Shown: positions 6,524-14,379, numbered from the stretch's first letter. The stretch is 21,782 nucleotides of DNA from DASSBG01 sp035699085 (GCA_035699085.1 DASSBG010000005.1:1-21782); one strand, 5' to 3'. Translations and numbers: made by a program. The notes: generated from the letters alone by a model not told the origin.

Positions 6524-8596
6524 ATGGCCGAAAAGAAGCGCACAGCGACCGTGGCCGGCGATGCGCTGCAGAGCGAAAAGCAGTGCCGCGCGCGCCTGTT
6601 CACCCACCCTGACGACACCGCGGCGCTGGAGGTGCTGGGCCGGCTGTGCGCGCAAAGCGGACGGGTGGCCGAGGGCCGCAGCTACCTGGAGCGCGCGCTG
6701 GGGATCACCCCGCAGTCGCCCGATCTGCAGCAGTCCGCTGCGCGTCTGGCGATGCTGGCCGGCGACATCGAGGCCGCGGAGGAAGGTTTCCGACGCGCCC
6801 TGGAGCTGCGGCCCAACTTCGCCGCCGCCGCCGTCGGCCTCGGCCAGGTGGCGCAGGCGCGGCAGCAGTGGATCAACGCCGAGAGGCATTTTCGCGAGGC
6901 CGCGCGCAACGCGCCTGACGATGTCGAGGTGCTGCTGGGACTGGGCCAGGTGCGCCTGGCGCGTGGCGACGGCGAGGAAGCCGCGCGCTGGTTCATGCGC
7001 GCCACGCAACTCTACCCCCAGCACCCTGTGGCGCTCACCCATTACGCCGGCGCACTGCTGAGCCATGGCAGCGCGCAGGCCGCGGCGCGCCCGCTGAATC
7101 GCGCGCTGGAGATCGAGCCCGGCCACCTGCCGGCGCGCGTGTTGCTTGGACGCGTCGAATTGGCGCGCGGCAGGCCAGAAGCCGCGCGAGTGGCCTTTGC
7201 CGCGGTGCTTGAGCAGGAACCCGGGGAGTTCGAGGCGCAGGCCGGGCTGGGCCACGCCCTGCGCGCGCTGGGGCGCACCGCCGAGGCGGTGGCGGCCTAT
7301 GACGCCGCGCTGGCACTGCGCCCGGACGCCGAGGAGCTGGTGACGGCGCGCTCCGTGTGCCTGCTGCAAGAGGGCCAGGCCGAGACCGCGGTGGGCGACC
7401 TGCGTGCCTGGATCGCGGCGCACCCGCGCTCCAGCGGGCCGCGCATGCTGCTGGCCGACATCTACGACCAGGCTGGCCGCAGCGGCGACGCGGTGACGTT
7501 GTGGCAGCAGGCGGCGAACGCCGATCGCAGCGATGCCGTCGCCCACGCCGAACTGGCACGACGACGGGAGTTCGAAGGCAATTTCGGCGCCGCGCACAGC
7601 GCCGCCGAGGCCTGCGCCGAGGACAAGCGCCCCTCCACCCTGCTGCTGCGCGCCCGCATCGCATTGCGTGGTGACGCGGCCGCGCGTGCGCAGCGCGAAC
7701 TGCTGGCGATCGACGCGGCCAAGCTGCCGCCGGAACTGGCGCTGGAGCGCTTCCGCCTGCTTGGCGTGGTGCACGACCACAACGGCCGTTATGCGGAGGC
7801 GGTGCTGGCTTTCCGCGAGGCCCAACGCATGTCCGCGCGGCCCCTGCCGGTGCTGGCCGACGCGGACGCCGCCGCACCGCGGCTGCGCAGTCTGCGCGCG
7901 CTGGAGGTGCTCGAGGCGCCGCGCTCGCCGGCGCCGGTATTGCTGCTCGGCTTGCCAGGTACGCGGGTTGAGGATGTTGCGGTACTGCTGGCGGACCAGC
8001 CCGGCGTGGCTGTGCGCACCGACCGCTTCAAGGAACAGCTCGACCTGTTTGGCGACGCCGATGACCCCGCCTTGCTGGAAGCGCTGTCGCAGCAGGAGGT
8101 CCACTCGCTGGCGCGGCGCTATCGGCGGGCCTTGTCACGCGCGGTTCCCGCGGCGGCGACGCGCGTCGTCGACTGGTTGCCGGTGCTGGATGTGCGCGTA
8201 CTGGCGCAGGCGCGGCGTGCGCTGCCGGGGCTGCGGGCCATCCGCATCGACGGCGACCCGCGGCGCGCATTCCTGCGCTGGCTTGCGTTTGGCTGGGACC
8301 ACCTGCACGCGGTCGAGCCGGTGGCCGCGGCGCGCTGGTGGCGGCGTGCGCGCGCCCATCTGGACGTCGCAGAGGACATCATCCCGGTCGAACGGCTTGA
8401 TGGTGAGGCGCTGCTGGCGGATCCGGCGCGCGCCGGTGCCGACGCCGCGCGGTTGCTCGGCCTTGGCAGCCTGTGCGAGGGCCACGGCGCCAGCGAACAG
8501 CGGCAGCGCAAGTACATGCTCGCGATGCAATTTGCACTCAGCGACCCGGGCGCATACGAGGCGGTGCTGGGCGAGGCGCTGGCGGCGCTCGACTAG
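6524..8596 (+). CDS. TPR protein with degenerate sulfotransferase-like C-terminal domain
   Basis: The 690-aa protein has no signal peptide or membrane helix, so it is probably cytoplasmic. Residues 20-440 form about ten to twelve tetratricopeptide repeats; clear examples end in AEEGFRRALELRPNF and AEAVAAYDAALALRPDA. Residues 470-690 align in pattern with the sulfotransferase domain of TPR-sulfotransferase proteins. PVLLLGLPGT (471-480) stands where PVFIVGMPRSGTT normally is, VVDWLP (548-553) where TDKMP is, and IDGDPRRAFLRWLAF (575-589) where RRDPRDTCLS is. The arginine, serine and threonine that bind the PAPS 5'-phosphosulfate are missing. I infer that the domain no longer transfers sulfate and may act as a scaffold. 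No assembly partner is adjacent. Confidence 0.8.
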   Translation: MAEKKRTATVAGDALQSEKQCRARLFTHPDDTAALEVLGRLCAQSGRVAEGRSYLERALGITPQSPDLQQSAARLAMLAGDIEAAEEGFRRALELRPNFAAAAVGLGQVAQARQQWINAERHFREAARNAPDDVEVLLGLGQVRLARGDGEEAARWFMRATQLYPQHPVALTHYAGALLSHGSAQAAARPLNRALEIEPGHLPARVLLGRVELARGRPEAARVAFAAVLEQEPGEFEAQAGLGHALRALGRTAEAVAAYDAALALRPDAEELVTARSVCLLQEGQAETAVGDLRAWIAAHPRSSGPRMLLADIYDQAGRSGDAVTLWQQAANADRSDAVAHAELARRREFEGNFGAAHSAAEACAEDKRPSTLLLRARIALRGDAAARAQRELLAIDAAKLPPELALERFRLLGVVHDHNGRYAEAVLAFREAQRMSARPLPVLADADAAAPRLRSLRALEVLEAPRSPAPVLLLGLPGTRVEDVAVLLADQPGVAVRTDRFKEQLDLFGDADDPALLEALSQQEVHSLARRYRRALSRAVPAAATRVVDWLPVLDVRVLAQARRALPGLRAIRIDGDPRRAFLRWLAFGWDHLHAVEPVAAARWWRRARAHLDVAEDIIPVERLDGEALLADPARAGADAARLLGLGSLCEGHGASEQRQRKYMLAMQFALSDPGAYEAVLGEALAALD

Positions 8597-8681
8597 AAGA
8601 GCGTAGACGCGCGGCGGGCAGCGAACATTCATGCGCGCGCTGCCAAACTCACGCGTCGCAGCTTCCAACGGAGGATTGGCC

Positions 8682-9776
8682 ATGCGTGCCTGCCTGCTGC
8701 TGTTCGTTGCCCTTGCCGTCGCGGGCACCTGCCGGGCGGGCGCGTCGATCATCGACGACCTGCGGGTGCCGTCGGGCTTCCACGTCGCGCTCTACAGTGA
8801 CGACGTGGCCGATGCCCGCGAGATGGCGCTGGGCGCGGATGGCACCGTGTACGTCGGTTCCAGCCGTGCCGGCCGCATCTATGCCTTGACCGACGCCGAC
8901 CACGATGGTCGCGCCGAGCGCGTGCGGGTGATCGCCTCCGGCCTGCGGGACCCGATCGGCGTCGCATTCCACGACGGTGACCTCTACGCCTCCGCGGTCA
9001 GCCGCATCCTCGTCTGGCGCGACATCGGCCAGCACCTCGACCAGCCGCCGGCGCCGCAGGTTGTGACCGGCCGGTTGCCCGACGAGGGTCACCACGGCGG
9101 CCGCTTCATCGCCTTCGGCCCGGACGGCAAGCTGTATGTGCCGATCGGCGCGCCATGCAACATCTGCAAGCGCAAGGGCTATGCGCGGCTGCTGCGCATG
9201 GACGCGCACGGCACCCATTGGCAGGACGTGGCCCGCGGTATCCGCAACACGGTCGGCTTCGACTGGCAGCCCGGCAGCCAGCGGCTTTGGTTCACCGACA
9301 ACGGCCGCGACATGCTGGGCGACAACGTACCCTCCGACGAGCTCAACCGGGTCGACCACGTCGGGCAGAATTTCGGCTACCCATACTGCCACGCCGGCGA
9401 CGTCCTCGACCCGAAGTTCGGCGATGACCTTTCGTGCGCGAAGTTCGCGGCGCCGGCCCTGAAGCTGGGCGCACACGTCGCCGCCCTGGGCATGGCCTTC
9501 TACGATGGCAGCATGTTTCCCGGCCGCTACCGCGGTGCCGCTTTCATCGCCGAGCACGGCTCGTGGAACCGTTCGAAGAAGGCCGGTTACCGCGTGGTCG
9601 CCGTCTTCATCGACGGCAAGCGGGTGCGCGGCAGCGAACCCTTCCTCACTGGCTTCCTCGACGGCCAGACCACCCGCGGCCGCCCCGTCGACGTGCTGGT
9701 GCTGGACGACGGCAGCCTGCTGGTCTCCGACGACGACAACGGCGCGATCTACCGAATCAGCACGGACAACAGGTAG
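8682..9776 (+). CDS. Secreted PQQ-dependent sugar dehydrogenase (glucose/sorbosone dehydrogenase family)
   Basis: The 364-aa protein has a Sec signal peptide (MRACLLLFVALAVAG, likely cleavage after about residue 21) followed by a six-bladed beta-propeller of the GSDH type. Family patterns are DEGHHGGRFIAFGPDGKLYVPIG with the candidate active-site His137/138, GIRNTVGF, FTDNGRDMLGDNVPSDELN, GYPYCH and FIAEHGSWNRSKKAGYRV. It should act in the periplasm, oxidising a sugar or related alcohol with PQQ; the true substrate is unknown. CNIC (159-162), Cys236 and Cys252 could form disulfides. The ATG at 8682 is preferred to the one at 8631 because GGAGG lies 7 bases upstream and the signal peptide starts there. 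A 7-bp hairpin without a T-run (8617-8644) lies between the TPR gene and this start. Confidence 0.88.
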   Translation: MRACLLLFVALAVAGTCRAGASIIDDLRVPSGFHVALYSDDVADAREMALGADGTVYVGSSRAGRIYALTDADHDGRAERVRVIASGLRDPIGVAFHDGDLYASAVSRILVWRDIGQHLDQPPAPQVVTGRLPDEGHHGGRFIAFGPDGKLYVPIGAPCNICKRKGYARLLRMDAHGTHWQDVARGIRNTVGFDWQPGSQRLWFTDNGRDMLGDNVPSDELNRVDHVGQNFGYPYCHAGDVLDPKFGDDLSCAKFAAPALKLGAHVAALGMAFYDGSMFPGRYRGAAFIAEHGSWNRSKKAGYRVVAVFIDGKRVRGSEPFLTGFLDGQTTRGRPVDVLVLDDGSLLVSDDDNGAIYRISTDNR

Positions 9777-9855
9777 AGTCGACGCCAGCTGCCCCGCATC
9801 GCCGCGGCGCCGCGTGTGCAGTGCCGGCGCGCCTCATTCCAGCAAGGAGCCAAAC

Positions 9856-10482
9856 ATGCATCTGCGCAGTGACAGCTTCCCCAACGGCGGGCCGATGCCG
9901 GCCGACTACGCCTTCGCCTCCCGCGGCCAGCCGCTGGAATTCGGCGGCAACCGCAGCCCGCACCTGGCTTGGCGGGACGCGCCGGTGGAGACCCGCGGCT
10001 TCGTCATCACCTGCATCGACAGCGACGTCCCAAGCCGGCCCGATGACGTCAACAAGACGGACCGGGAAGTCCCGGCAAGCCTCCCGCGGGTAGAGTTCGC
10101 CCACTGGCTGATGGCCAACGTGCCGCCCGAGTGTGGCGAGCTCGGCCCCGGCAGCTGCAGTGATGGCGTTGCGGTCGGTGGCAAGCAGGCGCCGCCCGGT
10201 CCGCCGGGCGTGGTGCAGGGCCGCAACGACTTCACCGGCTGGTTCGCCGGCGATCCGCGGATGGCCGGCAACTATCTCGGCTACGACGGCCCCTGCCCGC
10301 CGTGGAACGACAGCCTGGTCCACCACTACCACTTCACCGTGCACGCGCTGGACCGCCTGCTTGCGCTGGAGCCGGGCTTCGACCTGGCGGCGCTGCGTGC
10401 GGCGATGGACGGCCATGTGCTGGCGCGCGCGGAATGGGTCGGCACCTACACCCTGAACGACAGGCTGGCCAGACGTGCCTGA
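9856..10482 (+). CDS. YbhB/YbcL-family phosphatidylethanolamine-binding-like protein
   Basis: The 208-aa protein belongs to the PEBP/RKIP fold family. It shows LRSDSFPNGGPMP at the N-terminus, NRSPHLAW, the anion-pocket loop CIDSDVPSRPDDV (usually DPDAP), FAHWLMANVP, and GYDGPCPPWNDSLVHHYHFTVHALD, the C-terminal family signature. It is longer than E. coli YbhB (158 aa), mainly through an insertion around residues 55-75 (DVNKTDREVPASLPRVE). No signal peptide is seen, so it should be cytoplasmic. The biochemical role of bacterial members is unclear. AAGGAG 6 bases before the ATG fixes the start. The 79-base gap after the sugar dehydrogenase holds no obvious terminator. Confidence 0.92.
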   Translation: MHLRSDSFPNGGPMPADYAFASRGQPLEFGGNRSPHLAWRDAPVETRGFVITCIDSDVPSRPDDVNKTDREVPASLPRVEFAHWLMANVPPECGELGPGSCSDGVAVGGKQAPPGPPGVVQGRNDFTGWFAGDPRMAGNYLGYDGPCPPWNDSLVHHYHFTVHALDRLLALEPGFDLAALRAAMDGHVLARAEWVGTYTLNDRLARRA

Positions 10483-10661
10483 GCACGTGCCGGCGGGCCG
10501 CCGCTGACGGTGCCGCCGCAGCTGCCACCGCGGCGGGCGCGAGACCTGAATGCGCGATTAGGCCACGGCGGCGGAATTCAGCCCGCGGACACCCGTGGCA
10601 TGCGAAAACGACACTCCCGCCGAGTGACATTCCGTCCACCAACGGCCAGGAGAAGTACAAG

Positions 10662-11045
10662 ATGAATACCCGCCAAAACGCCGAATCCATCAAGGGCAAG
10701 GCAAGCGACATGAATTCACACGTCGAACGTGGCGCCGAGCACGCCAAGGTTCGCGGCAGCGAGGCGATCGACGCCGCCCGTGACGCCGCCGAACGTACCG
10801 GCGACCGGGCCGAGCGTGCCCTGCATCACGCCGCCGACACCACCACCGAGGCCGCCCGCCACGCCGCGCGCCGCGCCTCTGAATTGACCGAAAAGGGCCG
10901 CGAAAAGTGGGCCCAGGGCCGCGCCCAGGCCGAGGAAGGCATCGACCATGCCGTGGCCTATGTGCGCAGCAACCCCGGCAAGGCCGTGGCCATGGCCGTT
11001 GCCGGCGGTTGGCTGCTGGGCGCGCTCATGCGGCGCCGCCACTGA
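10662..11045 (+). CDS. DUF883/ElaB-YqjD-like membrane-anchored protein
   Basis: The 127-aa protein is strongly charged and alanine-rich. A long amphipathic helical region (residues 1-100, many AERxxRAxxHAA-type heptads) is followed by VRSNPGKAVAMAVAGGWLLGALMRRRH. That C-terminal motif, a single helix with a glycine zipper and a basic end, is the family signature. E. coli YqjD and ElaB of this family are inner-membrane, ribosome-associated proteins made in stationary phase. By analogy this would be an envelope stress or stationary-phase protein. AGGAG lies 9 bases before the ATG. It is first in a tight three-gene cluster in the order yqjD, yqjE, yqjK; the next start is only 3 bases after its stop. 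Confidence 0.88.
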   Translation: MNTRQNAESIKGKASDMNSHVERGAEHAKVRGSEAIDAARDAAERTGDRAERALHHAADTTTEAARHAARRASELTEKGREKWAQGRAQAEEGIDHAVAYVRSNPGKAVAMAVAGGWLLGALMRRRH

Positions 11046-11048
11046 ATC

Positions 11049-11585
11049 GTGCCCGCGGAGACGCCAGGGACGATCCGCGCCGAAGCGCCGGATCTGGACG
11101 GCGAACGCGGCTACGGTCGCGAGGACGCCAGGGAGGGCGCGGCCGACGAGGCCGCAGCGTTCGGCTTTGACGCCTTTGCGCGCATCACGGCCGCGTGGGC
11201 CGCGCTCCGCGAGCTGTGGAGCGCCGTCGAAGGCGTCTTCCACGCCTTGTTCGGGCTCGCTGGCAGCGAATGGAAGCTCGCCAAGGCGGCCTTGCCCTGG
11301 GTCGTGGTGCTGGGCGTCCTGCTCGGTGCGCTGGCCTTGACGCTCTGGCTGACGCTGGTGGCGCTGCTCGGCTGGGGCCTGTACGTCGGGATCGGCTCGC
11401 TCGGCTGGACCTTGGCAGCCGTGGTCGGCGTGCACTTGGTGGTCATGGGGCTGGCGGCGCTGGTGCTGCGCCGGACGGCGCGCATGCTGACGATGCCGGC
11501 CACCCGCACCGAGCTGCACGACTTGGCGGGCCGTGCCAGGCACGCCGGCTCGTCACGATACGCGCGAGCGGAGCCGCAGCCATGA
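11049..11585 (+). CDS. YqjE-like (phage holin superfamily) membrane protein
   Basis: The 178-aa protein starts at GTG, 3 bases after the stop of the DUF883 gene. An acidic, probably disordered N-terminus (1-40) leads to an amphipathic helix (about 41-82) and a tight pair of transmembrane helices (about 83-105 and 118-140), then a basic C-terminal tail. This layout and its position after a YqjD-like gene match the YqjE/actinobacterial holin-like group. Despite the family name there is no phage context and I do not infer lysis. No ribosome-binding site is visible at the GTG, so coupling to the upstream gene is likely. The stop overlaps the next ATG (ATGA). Confidence 0.75.
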   Translation: MPAETPGTIRAEAPDLDGERGYGREDAREGAADEAAAFGFDAFARITAAWAALRELWSAVEGVFHALFGLAGSEWKLAKAALPWVVVLGVLLGALALTLWLTLVALLGWGLYVGIGSLGWTLAAVVGVHLVVMGLAALVLRRTARMLTMPATRTELHDLAGRARHAGSSRYARAEPQP

Positions 11586-11839
11586 TGAACCGACTACGCC
11601 AGGCGCTGCACCAGCGCCAGCGCTATCAGCGGCAACTGCACGCCGAACGGACGCGAGCGCTGGCCGCGCTGGTGCGGCTGCGCCGCCAGTATCGCAGCCA
11701 CCCGGTGCTGCCGCTGGCCGTGGCTTCCGGCCTGGGCCTCGGCCTGGGGCGCGCCGGCAGCAAGCGGCTGGCCGAGCTGGCCATCATCAACCCGGTGGTG
11801 CGCTCGGCGTGGCATCTTGTGAGCAGCAGGCTGCACTGA
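11582..11839 (+). CDS. Small YqjK-like basic protein
   Basis: The 85-aa, strongly basic protein has an N-terminal helix rich in Arg/Gln (NRLRQALHQRQRYQRQLHAER), a YRSHPVLPLAVASGLGLGLG segment that may dip into the membrane, and a C-terminal helix. I do not recognise specific residues. Placement as third gene after DUF883 and YqjE-like genes, together with its size and charge, suggests the role of E. coli YqjK. The ATG at 11582 overlaps the upstream stop; a second ATG directly follows at 11585. Confidence 0.6.
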   Translation: MMNRLRQALHQRQRYQRQLHAERTRALAALVRLRRQYRSHPVLPLAVASGLGLGLGRAGSKRLAELAIINPVVRSAWHLVSSRLH

Positions 11840-11879
11840 AGGCGTCGACCGCGGCACTGCCGCGAGCACAAGGAAGGCA

Positions 11880-13031
11880 ATGCCCGAGTTGCCGGACGAA
11901 CACGAAACTCCCCGCGGCGGCAGCCCGCCAGCCGTTCCCGGCGCCGTGGCCATGCCGCACGCGCGACTGCACTGGGTCCACTACCTGCGCCCGCACCTGC
12001 TTGGCCTGCGCGTGCTGCTGACCACGCTGCTGGTGCTGGCGCTGCTGTACACGCTGTTCCTCACCCGCACGCTGATGGTGCCGCTGGTCCTTGCGGGCTT
12101 CCTCGGCCTTGGCCTGAACCCGTTGGTCGTTGCTGCGGCGCGGTTGCGCATTCCGCGCGCACTGACCGCCTTCGTGGTGATCGCCTGCCTGGCCATCGGC
12201 ATCGGCGCCGGCATCAACGCGCTGGCGCCGCAGGCCGGCAACTGGCTGAAGAAGGCACCGCATGTCGTTCACCAGCTCGAGCGCAAGCTGCGCCCGGTCA
12301 CCCACCAGATCAAGGAGGCCAGCCAGGCGACCCAGTCGCTGGTCGCCACGACCGGCGGCAGCCGGGCCAGCGCCAGCCCGGCACCGCCGGCACCCGGCAT
12401 CAACGTCACCGACCTGCTGGCGATCACGCCGAAGGTGATCGGCTTCACCCTCACGGTGGCGCTGCTGGTGTTCTTCTTCCTGATGTACGGCGACCGCCTG
12501 CTGCTGAAGCTGGTGGAGGTGTCGCCGAGATTCTCCATGAAGCGCGACGTGGTACGCGTGGTGCGCAACATCCAGGCGGAAATATCCCGCTACATATTCA
12601 CGGCCACTTGCATCCATTTCACCCTCGGAGCACTCACCGCAGGCATCCTCTACCTGTGGGGGATGCCCGACCCCCTGCTGTGGGGTGGACTGGCGGCGCT
12701 GGCCAACTACATGCCCTACATCGGCGCGATCTGCATTACCGGCATGCTGGCGGTGGTCGGCCTGGTGCAGTTCGACCACCTGGCCCATGCGCTGGCGCCG
12801 GCGCTGAGCTTTGCCGCGCTGTCGGCCATCGAGGGCAACGTGATCACCCCGATGATCATGGGCCGGCACATGCGCCTGAGCCCGGTGGCAATCCTGCTCT
12901 GGCTGATCGTCTGGGCCTGGCTGTGGGGCATCGCGGGCGCGCTGCTGGCCGTGCCGATGCTGACCAGCGTGAAGCTGATCGCCGAACACGTGCGCGGCTG
13001 GGCCTGGTTTGCCCACATCGTTGGTCGCTGA
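11880..13031 (+). CDS. AI-2E family permease (PF01594-type membrane transporter)
   Basis: The 383-aa polytopic inner-membrane protein has about eight helices. A pair at about residues 45-85 and one at 95-115 are followed by a large hydrophilic loop (about 118-175, including a Ser/Ala/Pro-rich stretch), then LLVFFFLMYGDRLL and four to five C-terminal helices. The family signature EGNVITPMIMGRHMRLSPV is present, as is the preceding NYMPYIGAI. Members include TqsA (AI-2 export), a Na+/H+ antiporter and uncharacterised exporters; the substrate cannot be read from sequence. AGGAAGG sits just before the ATG. The 40-base gap from the yqjK-like gene and the shared strand suggest co-transcription with the yqjDE-like cluster. 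Confidence 0.88.
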   Translation: MPELPDEHETPRGGSPPAVPGAVAMPHARLHWVHYLRPHLLGLRVLLTTLLVLALLYTLFLTRTLMVPLVLAGFLGLGLNPLVVAAARLRIPRALTAFVVIACLAIGIGAGINALAPQAGNWLKKAPHVVHQLERKLRPVTHQIKEASQATQSLVATTGGSRASASPAPPAPGINVTDLLAITPKVIGFTLTVALLVFFFLMYGDRLLLKLVEVSPRFSMKRDVVRVVRNIQAEISRYIFTATCIHFTLGALTAGILYLWGMPDPLLWGGLAALANYMPYIGAICITGMLAVVGLVQFDHLAHALAPALSFAALSAIEGNVITPMIMGRHMRLSPVAILLWLIVWAWLWGIAGALLAVPMLTSVKLIAEHVRGWAWFAHIVGR

Positions 13032-13060
13032 CCGCGGTGAGCGGCGAGCGCCATGCTGTC

Positions 13061-13204
13061 CGGGTCCCGGGTCCCGGGTCCCGAGTCCCCTGGCCCCTTG
13101 GTCCCCGGTCCCTGGTCCCTGGTCCCCGGTCCCTAGTCCCCGGTCCCTGGTCCCTGGTCCCCGGTCCCTTGGTCCCCGGTCCCTTGGTCCGTCCCCGGTC
13201 CCCG
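13061..13204. repeat. Degenerate heptamer tandem array (GGTCCCN) between convergent genes
   Basis: About 20 imperfect tandem copies of a 7-base unit fill the 172-base gap between the AI-2E permease stop (13031) and the uppP stop (13205). The leftmost units read CGGGTCC, later ones alternate CTGGTCC and CCGGTCC, and a few are lengthened to CTTGGTCC. The array abuts the uppP stop codon. The minus strand is a run of GGG or GGGG blocks spaced by 3-5 bases, giving strong G-quadruplex potential. Open frames crossing it (LVPGP-type peptide repeats) exist only because the unit lacks stops. Confidence 0.9.
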
Positions 13205-13996
13205 TCACAGCTGCACCCAAGGCGACAGCAGCAGCGCGCCCAGCACGATGCGATAGATCGCGAAGGGCGTGAACGTGTGGCCGCGGATGTAACCGAGCAG
13301 CCAGCGCACGGCGATGAAACCGACCACCGCCGAGACCGCGAAGCCGACACCCAGCGCCAACCAGTCGGCGTGTGCGGCCTCGCCGTGGCGCAGCGCGTGC
13401 AGGCACTCGTAACCGGTGGCCGCGTACATGGTCGGGATGCCGACGAGGAAGGCGAATTCGGTGGCCGCCGAGCGGTCGCGGGTGCCAAACAACATGGCCG
13501 CGAAGATGGTCGCCGCCGACCGCGAGGTGCCGGGAAACAGCGCCGCCACCATTTGCGCCACGCCAACCAGCACCGCCACCGTCCAGGTCACCTCGCGGCT
13601 CGGCGGCAGCCGTGCCGCGACCTGTTCGGCGGCAATCATCCACAGGCCGCCGATGATCAGCGCCCAGGCGATCGGCGTCAGCGTCTTCGGCAGCGTGAAG
13701 CCGCCCTTCACCGCGAGAAAGCCGAGCACCGCCGTGATCAGGAAGGCCACCAGCAGCTTCAGCAGGTAGTCGCGGTTGGCCGGCTGGCGCCAGCCGGTCA
13801 GCAACTGCCAGATGCGCACGCGGTAGATCAGGGTGATCGCGAGGATGGCGCCGGCCTGGATGCCGACGTTGAACAGGTCGGACCGCGCGCCCAGCCAGTG
13901 TTCGGCAATCAGCAGGTGGCCGGTCGAGGAGATCGGCAGGAATTCGGTAATGCCTTCGATGATGCCGAGGATGACGACGCCAAGAAGATCGTGCAT
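13205..13996 (-). CDS. uppP: Undecaprenyl-diphosphatase (bacitracin resistance family)
   Basis: Integral inner-membrane enzyme that dephosphorylates undecaprenyl diphosphate to recycle the lipid carrier for peptidoglycan and other envelope polymers; extra activity gives bacitracin tolerance. The 263-aa product has the active-site motif EGITEFLPISSTGH (Glu14, Glu18, His27) and the second motif FPGTSRSAAT with Arg159. About seven to eight hydrophobic helices are present, close to the E. coli length (273 aa). I chose the ATG at 13994-13996 (MHDLLGVVILG), which puts the first helix at the N-terminus as in homologues; the in-frame extension to 14053 is not helix-like. It is convergent with the AI-2E permease, with the heptamer array between the stops. 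Confidence 0.95.
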   Translation of the reverse strand: MHDLLGVVILGIIEGITEFLPISSTGHLLIAEHWLGARSDLFNVGIQAGAILAITLIYRVRIWQLLTGWRQPANRDYLLKLLVAFLITAVLGFLAVKGGFTLPKTLTPIAWALIIGGLWMIAAEQVAARLPPSREVTWTVAVLVGVAQMVAALFPGTSRSAATIFAAMLFGTRDRSAATEFAFLVGIPTMYAATGYECLHALRHGEAAHADWLALGVGFAVSAVVGFIAVRWLLGYIRGHTFTPFAIYRIVLGALLLSPWVQL

Positions 13997-14024
13997 GCGG
14001 CCGCAACCGTGGAACGGAGCGGCC

Positions 14025-14053
14025 AGTGTACGTGAGCACTCCGTCGCTGCCAC
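14025..14053 (-). promoter_or_regulatory. Putative sigma-70 promoter of uppP
   Basis: On the minus strand GTGGCA (14048-14053, 4 of 6 matches to TTGACA) is followed after 17 bases by TACACT (14025-14030). The predicted start is about 20 bases upstream of the uppP ATG. The same TACACTGGC string appears upstream of ubiK. Confidence 0.45.
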
Positions 14054-14130
14054 CGCTACCGCGCCAGCGCTGCTTGACAGCCGGGGAGGCGCTGGCCGAC
14101 GCTGCGCGAGCCGGGCCGGGGTGCACGACC

Positions 14131-14379
14131 ATGCGTATCAGCGAGGGTGACCGGAAACTCTTCCGCGCGCTGCGCAAAACGGCGCTGCAGCGCCTGTGCC
14201 AGCCGATCCTTGATGAGCGTGTGGCCACCTGCCGGGCCGCGGCCGCCAGTCCGCACGCGCGCTGCGGGTGGCGCTGCGGCCTGAGCATCGGCCAGGATCG
14301 CGACGATGCCCCCACGTTCGGTCAGATGCCACGCTCGCCGGCCTGCATGCAACCGGAACTGCACCGGGAGCTCCAATGA
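14131..14379 (+). CDS. Small hypothetical protein, possibly degraded
   Basis: The 82-aa ORF starts MRISEGDRKLFRALRKTALQRLCQ. I cannot name a family with certainty. The first 35 residues look like a genuine charged helix, while the second half (CGWRCGLSIGQDRDDAPTFGQMP) is cysteine-, proline- and arginine-rich and looks less constrained. The stop overlaps the ATG of the acetyltransferase gene as ATGA, which argues for a real, co-translated gene. No convincing ribosome-binding site is seen. As the downstream partner is frameshifted, the pair may be decaying together. Confidence 0.4.
   Translation: MRISEGDRKLFRALRKTALQRLCQPILDERVATCRAAAASPHARCGWRCGLSIGQDRDDAPTFGQMPRSPACMQPELHRELQ

Noticed and set aside
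5202..8104. Long minus-strand frames opposite the hydrolase and TPR genes
   Set aside because: Arg/Gln/His-rich shadow translations; the plus strand has the catalytic triad and regular TPR repeats.
11049..11585. Prophage lysis gene (holin)
   Set aside because: The two-helix protein falls in a holin-like superfamily, but neighbours are a DUF883 gene, a YqjK-like gene and a permease, with no endolysin or other phage genes.
13061..13204. CRISPR array
   Set aside because: The repeated unit is 7 bases with no spacers and no cas genes; it is a simple tandem repeat.
12608..14035. 475-aa plus-strand frame with LVPGP peptide repeats
   Set aside because: The peptide repeats come only from the non-coding heptamer array; the flanking parts are shadows of the permease and uppP.
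11787..14315. 842-aa minus-strand frame spanning the permease, array and uppP
   Set aside because: It crosses the heptamer array, whose 7-base unit has no stops in any frame, and lies out of frame or antisense to genes with clear signatures.
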